Translations under genes and position numbers: made by a program | The notes under the pieces: generated by a model | What the model was told of the DNA's origin: nothing | The model's input: the letters and a program-made list of their open reading frames with translations, nothing else | Database searches by the model: none | DNA from: Chloroflexota bacterium | GTDB lineage: Bacteria; Chloroflexota; Ktedonobacteria; Ktedonobacterales; Ktedonobacteraceae | Assembly: GCA_005881495.1 (NCBI GenBank) | Contig: VBHI01000021.1 | Span: 1-12,304, forward strand | Length of the DNA: 12,304 bases | Direction of reading: 5' to 3' | Shown: piece by piece, positions 7,248 to 12,304 of the stretch | Numbering within the stretch: the stretch's first letter is position 1 | Layout of the letters: every line of letters starts with the position of its first letter

Positions 7248-7272
7248 GCATGACACAGCAAATGTGTTATGC
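7248..7272 (+). repeat. Leader hairpin upstream of receptor gene
   Basis: Bases 7248-7257 pair with 7263-7272 (GCAT, a G-U pair, ACACA against TGTGT and ATGC), giving a 10-bp stem with a 5-base loop GCAAA. It lies 36 bases before the ribosome binding site. No T run follows, so it is not a terminator. Confidence 0.5.
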
Positions 7273-7293
7273 CCTATTTGCAATGGTTACAAC

Positions 7294-7321
7294 CCATGCA
7301 GGCACATGGAGGTACCCTCTT
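7294..7321 (+). promoter_or_regulatory. Ribosome binding site of receptor gene, partly in a small hairpin
   Basis: GGAGG (7308-7312) sits 9 bases before ATG 7322 and decides this start. CCATG (7294-7298) can pair with CATGG (7305-7309) and cover the first two G residues; GAGG (7309-7312) can instead pair with CCTC (7316-7319). Both stems are short. Confidence 0.5.
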
Positions 7322-8521
7322 ATGAACAGCCAGAGGCAAGAGCTATTTGGCAACGTATTCGCCCCACACAATCGCCGTGAATTTATGAAGCGTGCTGCCG
7401 CGCTTGGACTCTCAGGTTCTGCCCTCACTGCTTTTTTAGAAGCATGTGGTAGTACCACAAGCACTGGTTCATCATCCACACCAACAGCAAACGTCAATAT
7501 GGCCGGCCCTATTGATATTCAGACGTTGACTACCAAGGCGAAGGCAGAAGGATCACTTCACGCAATTGGTATTCCACCTGAGTGGGCAGACTACGCAGAC
7601 ATCCTGTCAGGCTACTCCGCCAAATTTGTCCCGGTTACCTACAAGGCAGAGGCGGAGTTCACCTCCGCACAGGAAGTTGAAGTCTTTAAGAATTCGAAGC
7701 AACATCCAAATGGCGATATTGGGGATGTAGGTTTCAAATGGGGACCGGTCGTCATCCAGCAAGGTCTTGTCACGCCGTATAAACATGCCAACTGGGATGA
7801 CATCCCGGCTGCTCTGAAAGATCCAAATGGCAACTGGTGTACTGAGTACTGGGGGGCACAGGCATTTGTCATCAATACGGATATTGTGAAGAATCCACCA
7901 AAGTCGTTCGCAGACCTGCTCGCCAATGATTACAAGAACATGGTAGGTATCGATGGCGACCCACGGCAGGCTAACGACGCCCTTATCGCCGTCTACTCGG
8001 CAGGATTAGCAAAGAGTGGCAGTGTAAGCGATATCCAGCCGGGAATCGACTACTTTGCGGCCTTGAAGAAGAAAGGAAACTTTACGCCAGCGCGTTCGAG
8101 CCTGGCCAACATCACCAAGGGTGAGGTTGCGATTGGTGTCATGTGGGACTACCTGGGATTGGGCTTCCGCGATTCGCTTGCCGGAAAACCAAATCTGACT
8201 GTGGTCATTCCAAGTGATGGTTCCATTGCTGGCCCGTATATTTCCATCGTGAACAAGACAGCTCCGCATCCATTTGCAGCGCGCGCATGGATCGAGTACA
8301 TTTTCTCGGATGAAGGACAGTTGTTCTATTTGAAGGGCTATGCGCACCCGGCTCGCTATCAGAAACTGGCCGCCTCCGGTAAAGTTCCCACCGACCTCGC
8401 CGCCAAATTGCCTTCCGCGGATCAGTATGCCAGCGTCAAATTTGTCACCGACATTAACCAACTGACTGCGGCCTCAAACGCCGTCACGGCAAACTGGCAA
8501 TCACAGGTGCTTGGTCAGTAG
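7322..8521 (+). CDS. ABC transporter substrate-binding lipoprotein (Tat signal)
   Basis: A 399-residue extracellular solute-binding protein. The frame stays open upstream to 7226, but ATG 7322 has GGAGG 9 bases before it and places the signal peptide properly. The N-terminus has a twin-arginine motif NRREFMKR (17-24), a hydrophobic stretch and a lipobox LEAC with Cys42, followed by a Ser/Thr-rich linker, so it is probably exported folded by Tat and lipid-anchored. The mature part resembles the family 1 receptors of spermidine/putrescine, iron(III) and thiamine importers: a DIGDVGFKWGP segment, AFVINTDIVKNPPKSFADLL, and a C-terminal half with PYISIVNKTAPHPFAARAWIEYIFS. It captures a small ligand and delivers it to the permeases encoded downstream. 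The ligand cannot be predicted: the polyamine-binding acidic residues were not traceable without alignment. Confidence 0.92.
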   Translation: MNSQRQELFGNVFAPHNRREFMKRAAALGLSGSALTAFLEACGSTTSTGSSSTPTANVNMAGPIDIQTLTTKAKAEGSLHAIGIPPEWADYADILSGYSAKFVPVTYKAEAEFTSAQEVEVFKNSKQHPNGDIGDVGFKWGPVVIQQGLVTPYKHANWDDIPAALKDPNGNWCTEYWGAQAFVINTDIVKNPPKSFADLLANDYKNMVGIDGDPRQANDALIAVYSAGLAKSGSVSDIQPGIDYFAALKKKGNFTPARSSLANITKGEVAIGVMWDYLGLGFRDSLAGKPNLTVVIPSDGSIAGPYISIVNKTAPHPFAARAWIEYIFSDEGQLFYLKGYAHPARYQKLAASGKVPTDLAAKLPSADQYASVKFVTDINQLTAASNAVTANWQSQVLGQ

Positions 8522-8539
8522 TTCTCCGTTCAACTGAAC

Positions 8540-8590
8540 ACTGATGAGTGGTGCAAGATTGCATCAGTATGGGCGCGAAAAAATCGCGCC
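8540..8590 (+). repeat. Two hairpins between receptor and permease genes
   Basis: ACTGATG (8540-8546) pairs with CATCAGT (8562-8568), and GGCGCGA (8572-8578) pairs perfectly with TCGCGCC (8584-8590) around an AAAAA loop. Neither is followed by a T run. In such operons hairpins here often stabilise the receptor mRNA or cut read-through so that receptor exceeds permease. The GC hairpin lies 17 bases before the permease ribosome binding site. Confidence 0.55.
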
Positions 8591-8620
8591 TGTACATTGT
8601 ATCCGGCAGGAGGTAGTCTG

Positions 8621-9568
8621 ATGGAACTACGGGCAGCGACTGGTATTGCTAATTCCGCCACGACTCCAAGCCAGTCCGCAGTTAAAACCAGGAGGCCATC
8701 CAGTATAAACTGGAGCTATTCTATTACAAGCTGGCTAGGCTTCGTGCCATTTTTGTTATTCTGCTTACTCTTTGAAATTTTGCCTGCTGTTATAATTATT
8801 CAGAACAGTTTTCTTGACAGCAATACGGGTGCACTGACATTAAACAACTACCAAACTATGCTCTCACAGCCCAGTTATGTCCACGCTTTTCAAACCAGTA
8901 TCTCCCTCTCCGTGGTCACTGCGCTGTTAGGAGCTTTCTTTGGTTTCTTCGCGGCATATGGTCTTTACAATTTGCGTACCGGCTGGTTGCGCAACCTGGT
9001 TATCAGTTTCTCGAGTATTGCGGCCAATTTCGCGGGCGTGCCACTGGCCTTCGCCTTCGTCGCAACGCTTGGGGTAACGGGTTTTATCACCGTACTTCTG
9101 CTGCGCTGGTTCCATATCGACTTGTATAATGGCCTCAACTTCAGTCTCTACTCATTCTGGGGATTGGTGCTGGTCTATACCTACTTCCAACTGCCCCTGA
9201 TGATTCTCATTACATTGCCTGCACTGAGCGCTCTTCGCCCGGAATGGAAAGAGGCAGCAACCAACCTGGGTGCCTCGAATTCCGTTTACTGGCGACGCGT
9301 CGCGCTGCCCATTCTGCTGCCCTCGCTTATCGCCGCTACTATGTTGCTATTTGCCAACTCATTTGGAGCTTATGCGACAGCTTATGCGCTTGCGCAAGGA
9401 AGTATCAATATTGTGCCAATCCTCATTGGCTTCGTAGTGAATGGCAATGTAAGTCTTGACCCTGGACTGGGCAATGCGCTGGCAATGGGCATGATCGTGA
9501 TACTGCTCATAACGGTCTCGCTTTACACAGCTATGTTACGCCGCGTTAGTAGATGGCAAGGGAGGTAA
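8621..9568 (+). CDS. ABC transporter permease 1 (PotB-like)
   Basis: A 315-residue inner-membrane permease. ATG 8621 is chosen because AGGAGG (8608-8613) lies 7 bases upstream; the frame opens at TTG 8597. A polar ~35-residue N-terminus is followed by six predicted hydrophobic segments, the first about residues 38-62. The cytoplasmic EAA loop, which docks onto the ATPase, reads EWKEAATNLGAS (EAA at 211-213, Gly217) followed by RVALPILLPSL. It belongs to the BPD_transp_1 type found in spermidine, iron(III) and thiamine importers and pairs with permease 2. The gene begins about 100 bases after the receptor gene and ends 5 bases before permease 2. Confidence 0.93.
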   Translation: MELRAATGIANSATTPSQSAVKTRRPSSINWSYSITSWLGFVPFLLFCLLFEILPAVIIIQNSFLDSNTGALTLNNYQTMLSQPSYVHAFQTSISLSVVTALLGAFFGFFAAYGLYNLRTGWLRNLVISFSSIAANFAGVPLAFAFVATLGVTGFITVLLLRWFHIDLYNGLNFSLYSFWGLVLVYTYFQLPLMILITLPALSALRPEWKEAATNLGASNSVYWRRVALPILLPSLIAATMLLFANSFGAYATAYALAQGSINIVPILIGFVVNGNVSLDPGLGNALAMGMIVILLITVSLYTAMLRRVSRWQGR

Positions 9569-9573
9569 GCAAA

Positions 9574-10416
9574 ATGGCTCAGGTAGTTCGTGGTACGAAT
9601 CTCCCAGGTAGGGGCCAGATTTATCGCGCCCATAAACCGGCAAGACGACGTTTTGGGCTGGATAAGATACTACTCACCCTCGTTCTCCTCTATCTTACTG
9701 TGCCCCTCGGAGCCACGCTTGCATTTGGCCTCTCGATCGGCAGTGGGTTCAAATTCAATACCTTTATGTCAGCCTTCACCGATCCAGACTTTTCGCTAAC
9801 ACTAACACTTTCGCTAGGGCTGGCCTTCGCAACTACACTTTTGACGGTTCTTGTGCCATTTGCTGTCCCCGCCATCGTCATGGCATTTGGGCTGGTCGAA
9901 GTATATGGGACCGGCAATACGCTCGTCAATGTGCTCTCTTTTGGGTTAGTGCCTCTGCTCAGTAACGAACCCTTCAACGTGGTCAACACACCACAGTTGC
10001 TTGTCTGCGCGTATGTAATCGTCTCGCTGCCCTTCGTCTACCGCCCTATTGACAATAATTTGCGCGCGATCAATACAAAGGTGCTTTCAGAGGCGGCGTA
10101 TAGCCTTGGCAGCGGTTGGTGGAGGACCTTTCTGACGATTATATTTCCCAACATTTTACCTGGAGTGATCAGCGCCGCCCTGTTAACATTCTCCACTGTG
10201 ATGGGTGAGTTTACATTAGCCAGTCTCTTTGGCATATACACCTTCCCGATCTACTTGAATGCGACCGGGCAAAGCGATGCGCACAAAGCGGCTTCGTTAA
10301 CGATACTGAGCTTCTTTTTGACGATGATTTTCGTGCTCGGTATCATTCTCCTTGTGCGGATTCGACCGGGGAGACCCGGCACTGAGGACAGGCTCGATAT
10401 CGTGGCAACAAAATAA
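9574..10416 (+). CDS. ABC transporter permease 2 (PotC-like), possibly missing a loop
   Basis: A 280-residue inner-membrane permease. ATG 9574 is preferred over ATG 9553 because GGGAGGT (9560-9566) ends 7 bases upstream and because it avoids overlap with permease 1. A basic ~35-residue N-terminus precedes the first helix (~36-58). The EAA loop reads SEAAYSLGSGWWR (EAA at 173-175, Gly179) followed by IIFPNILPG, so ATPase docking looks intact. The odd point is residues 75-108: an uncharged stretch in which the end of helix 2 (ATTLLTVLV) runs straight into the start of helix 3 (PFAVPAIVMAFG). The usual ~25-30-residue hydrophilic link with Arg residues is absent. From the start of helix 2 to the EAA loop there are about 93 residues, against about 114 in permease 1. 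It may be a tolerated variant or an impaired protein. Confidence 0.9.
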   Translation: MAQVVRGTNLPGRGQIYRAHKPARRRFGLDKILLTLVLLYLTVPLGATLAFGLSIGSGFKFNTFMSAFTDPDFSLTLTLSLGLAFATTLLTVLVPFAVPAIVMAFGLVEVYGTGNTLVNVLSFGLVPLLSNEPFNVVNTPQLLVCAYVIVSLPFVYRPIDNNLRAINTKVLSEAAYSLGSGWWRTFLTIIFPNILPGVISAALLTFSTVMGEFTLASLFGIYTFPIYLNATGQSDAHKAASLTILSFFLTMIFVLGIILLVRIRPGRPGTEDRLDIVATK

Positions 10417-10432
10417 TAAGGTCTTTGAAATC

Positions 10433-10532
10433 CATCGCTGCAACCCTTCGCTACCTCTTCACTCCGTTCAGAGCAAGTGTGGCTCAGGGCAAGCTCAGTT
10501 CGCTTACGCGCCTACTAAAGTCAGCAGCGATG
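10433..10532 (+). repeat. Long-range 9-base inverted repeat before ATPase gene
   Basis: CATCGCTGC (10433-10441) is the exact reverse complement of GCAGCGATG (10524-10532). The arms enclose 82 bases, which contain a smaller GAGC/GCTC stem (10471-10485). The right arm ends directly before the AAAGGAAG ribosome binding site of the ATPase gene. The 132-base gap between permease 2 and the ATPase holds no gene. Confidence 0.45.
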
Positions 10533-10548
10533 AAAGGAAGTGCATATC

Positions 10549-11685
10549 GTGGCTTTTCTTGAACTAGAGCATATCACCAAGTACTTTGGGCGTACTGCCG
10601 CCGTAATGGATATCAGTTTGTCTGTTGAGCAGGGTGAGTTTTTGACGCTGCTTGGTCCGAGTGGTTGTGGCAAAACAACTATCCTGCGCATGGTGGCAGG
10701 GTTTGAGACACCGAGCGCAGGAAATATACTGCTCGACGGAGACGATATTACCAATCGCTCAGCCAGTAAACGCCCCATGGGCATGGTCTTTCAATCCTAT
10801 GCACTCTTCCCCCATATGACGGCAGAGCAAAATATAGCTTTTGGTCTATCTATCAAGCGAACGCCCAGGGATGTTATCACCAGGCGTTGCGCTGAATTAC
10901 TTGATCTGGTGGGATTGAGCGATAAAGGCCGTAGCTTTCCACACCAGCTCTCAGGGGGACAACAGCAGCGTGTCGCCCTGGCGCGCGCATTGGCGGTGGA
11001 ACCAAAGGTTCTCTTGCTCGATGAACCGCTTTCCGCACTTGATGCGAAGGTTCGTGTCTCGCTGCGTAACGAAATTCGCCGTATTCAGCAGCAATTGAAG
11101 ATGACGGCAATCTATGTAACGCATGACCAGGAAGAGGCGCTGGCGATCTCGGACCGTATCGCCGTTATGGCGAAAGGCCGTATCGAACAACTTGATCTTC
11201 CGGAAGAGATATACAACAATCCACGTACGGTCTTTGCCGCAACCTTTGTTGGAACCAGCAATCATTTTAATGGCTTGCTTAAGTCAGCCAGCGAAGGCCT
11301 CTGCCAGGTAGATAAGCAAACGATACACGTTCCACCTGTACCAAACTTACCTGATGGTGACCAGGTATTGATCATGGTTCGTCCTGAAGAAGTCTCCATA
11401 CATAATGCGGAAGAGGGAGCCGACTATAGCGCCAACGGCGCAGGCAACCAGATTGCTGGGGTGATCGAGTTACGAACGTTCCTGGGTCCGTTTACACGCT
11501 TCCATGTGCGTATCAACGAGAGTACGACACTGACGGCAGATGTCCCCAGCCAGCAAGCCCGTGATTACTACGTAGCGCAACATGTTGTGCTTTCGTTCCC
11601 ACCAGGCGCCTGCCAGGTCTTACCAGTGGATAAGGAGGCGGTGGAACTAGAGAAGTTGGCGGAGGCGGAAGAAGAGAAAGTTTAG
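10549..11685 (+). CDS. ABC transporter ATP-binding protein (PotA-like)
   Basis: A 378-residue ATPase of the spermidine/iron/thiamine importer class. GTG 10549 is preferred because AAGGAAG (10534-10540) lies 8 bases upstream; an in-frame GTG at 10540 overlaps that site. All catalytic motifs are present: Walker A GPSGCGKTT (36-44), Q-loop Gln82 in VFQSYALFPHMT, signature LSGGQQQR (134-141), Walker B LLLLDEP (154-160, Glu159 catalytic), D-loop SALD and switch His192 (YVTHDQEEA). The C-terminal ~130 residues form a TOBE-type regulatory/ligand domain (VRPEEVSIHNAE, GVIELRTFLGPFTRFHV), ending in a Glu-rich tail. It drives import through the two permeases. It is the last gene of the transporter operon and ends 3 bases from the convergent TPR gene. 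Confidence 0.96.
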   Translation: MAFLELEHITKYFGRTAAVMDISLSVEQGEFLTLLGPSGCGKTTILRMVAGFETPSAGNILLDGDDITNRSASKRPMGMVFQSYALFPHMTAEQNIAFGLSIKRTPRDVITRRCAELLDLVGLSDKGRSFPHQLSGGQQQRVALARALAVEPKVLLLDEPLSALDAKVRVSLRNEIRRIQQQLKMTAIYVTHDQEEALAISDRIAVMAKGRIEQLDLPEEIYNNPRTVFAATFVGTSNHFNGLLKSASEGLCQVDKQTIHVPPVPNLPDGDQVLIMVRPEEVSIHNAEEGADYSANGAGNQIAGVIELRTFLGPFTRFHVRINESTTLTADVPSQQARDYYVAQHVVLSFPPGACQVLPVDKEAVELEKLAEAEEEKV

Positions 11686-11688
11686 TAA

Positions 11689-12304
11689 TCAACCGATATA
11701 CCCAAGTTGGCGAGCTTTTTCATAAGCTTGCCGCGCCTCTTCCAATCTACCAAGTTGTCTGAGCGCCCGGCTCCGGTAGTAATGAGAGACAGCTTTGTTC
11801 GGCTGAAGGCGAATAGCCTGGTCGTGAGCGGCCAGCGCTTCTTCGTATCGCCCGAGTACAGAAAGGGTTACGCCCTTATTATTGTACGCTTTTGGGTGTT
11901 GCGGATTCAGTTGGATGGCCCGCTCATATGCCTGCACCGCCTCTCGATATCGCTTGAGGTCGAAAAGGACGTTGCCTCTTCCGTTATGGGCAGAAGAATA
12001 ATTGGGATTGATTTCCAGGGCGCGGTCAAATGCCAATAAGGCTTCGTCAAAGCGACCCATTTTCCAGAGCGCATCTCCCTTGCCGTCGTAGGCGAAGGCA
12101 AAATCAGTGTCAAGTTGGATGGCCTGCTCATGGGCAACAAGCGCTTCTTGATAGCGCTTGAGTTTGAAGAGAGCGTTTCCTTTGCCGTTGTATGCTGAAG
12201 ATGAAGTAGGGTCCAGCCGGATAGCCTGCTCCGCGGCAATGAGGGCCTCGTCGTAACGTTTCAATTGATAGAGTGTACAGCTTTTTCCATCAAATGCGCT
12301 GACA
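11689..12304 (-). CDS. TPR-repeat protein (N-terminus outside window)
   Basis: The frame runs on the - strand from the right edge to a TGA at 11689-11691, with about 205 visible residues. The in-frame TTG at 12264 lies inside a repeat, and coding sequence continues beyond it (LYQLKRYDEAL), so the true start is outside. It has five full 34-residue tetratricopeptide repeats plus partial ones at each end, each with the pattern AYNxKGxxLxxLxRYxEALxAxxxAIxLxP. These form a helical scaffold for protein-protein contacts. No catalytic domain is visible in this part; in related proteins TPR arrays often follow an N-terminal kinase, AAA or helix-turn-helix domain, which could lie upstream. It converges on the ATPase gene, and no terminator hairpin separates them. 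Confidence 0.92.
   Translation of the reverse strand, partial: VSAFDGKSCTLYQLKRYDEALIAAEQAIRLDPTSSSAYNGKGNALFKLKRYQEALVAHEQAIQLDTDFAFAYDGKGDALWKMGRFDEALLAFDRALEINPNYSSAHNGRGNVLFDLKRYREAVQAYERAIQLNPQHPKAYNNKGVTLSVLGRYEEALAAHDQAIRLQPNKAVSHYYRSRALRQLGRLEEARQAYEKARQLGYIG

Larger units (their letters stand above)
6874..7321. other. 448-base AT-rich intergenic region with multiple dyads
   Basis: This gap separates the divergent nucleotidyltransferase gene from the transporter operon and holds no convincing gene. An in-frame extension of the receptor gene back to 7226 lacks a ribosome binding site and would bury the Tat signal. The gap contains a perfect 12-base palindrome (ATACAATTGTAT, 6975-6986), two ATGTA-N3-TACAT dyads, a candidate promoter, a 21-base inverted repeat and two hairpins near the receptor gene, listed separately. 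No known riboswitch consensus was recognised. Confidence 0.8.

Noticed and set aside
7226..7321. N-terminal extension of the solute receptor from an upstream in-frame ATG
   Set aside because: No ribosome binding site precedes it, it would bury the twin-arginine signal 32 residues deeper, and ATG 7322 has a good GGAGG at correct spacing.
7322..11685. Assigning the importer specifically to spermidine/putrescine
   Set aside because: The class fits, but the same fold and operon layout serve iron, thiamine, phosphonates and other ligands, and no ligand-specific residues could be verified.

Overview
The window is bacterial chromosome carrying accessory metabolism. It suggests a member of the Chloroflexota, most plausibly Ktedonobacteria. 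This is inference from gene style: a TPR protein with near-identical 'AYNGKGNALF-KLKRY' type repeats, a tandem-FHA protein, a Tat-type lipoprotein solute receptor and moderate GC genes separated by AT-rich gaps. No rRNA, tRNA, insertion sequence, CRISPR array or phage gene was seen.

Region 1 (1-5989, all + strand) reads as one transcription unit. An IclR-family regulator, cut by the left edge, is followed almost without gap by a three-gene molybdenum hydroxylase cluster of the xanthine dehydrogenase family: an FAD subunit, a double [2Fe-2S] subunit and a large molybdenum cofactor subunit. The FAD subunit is unusual. Its N-terminal ~250 residues are a YqeB/EF2563-type protein, a marker of selenium-dependent molybdenum hydroxylases, and this part is fused in frame to the FAD-binding domain with the usual YqeB C-terminus missing. 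A protein with two FHA domains follows 51 bases later and may be co-transcribed; its first FHA domain has lost the phosphothreonine-binding Ser and His.

Region 2 (6010-6873, - strand) is a nucleotidyltransferase of the NMN/nicotinate-nucleotide adenylyltransferase superfamily. It converges on the FHA gene and has a likely leaderless start. Between it and the next operon lies a 448-base AT-rich gap (6874-7321) rich in inverted repeats, with a candidate promoter flanked by two copies of an ATGTA-N3-TACAT dyad and a structured leader.

Region 3 (7322-11685, + strand) is a complete ABC importer of the spermidine/iron/thiamine type: a Tat lipoprotein receptor, two permeases and a PotA-like ATPase. 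The ligand cannot be read from sequence. Two hairpins separate the receptor gene from the permeases, and a long-range inverted repeat precedes the ATPase ribosome binding site. The second permease appears to lack the cytoplasmic loop between transmembrane helices 2 and 3.

Region 4 (11689-12304, - strand) is a TPR protein cut by the right edge, convergent with the ATPase gene three bases away.

Most of the window is recognisable family biology. The points most worth a second look are the YqeB-FAD fusion, the structured and dyad-rich leader of the transporter operon, and the shortened permease.
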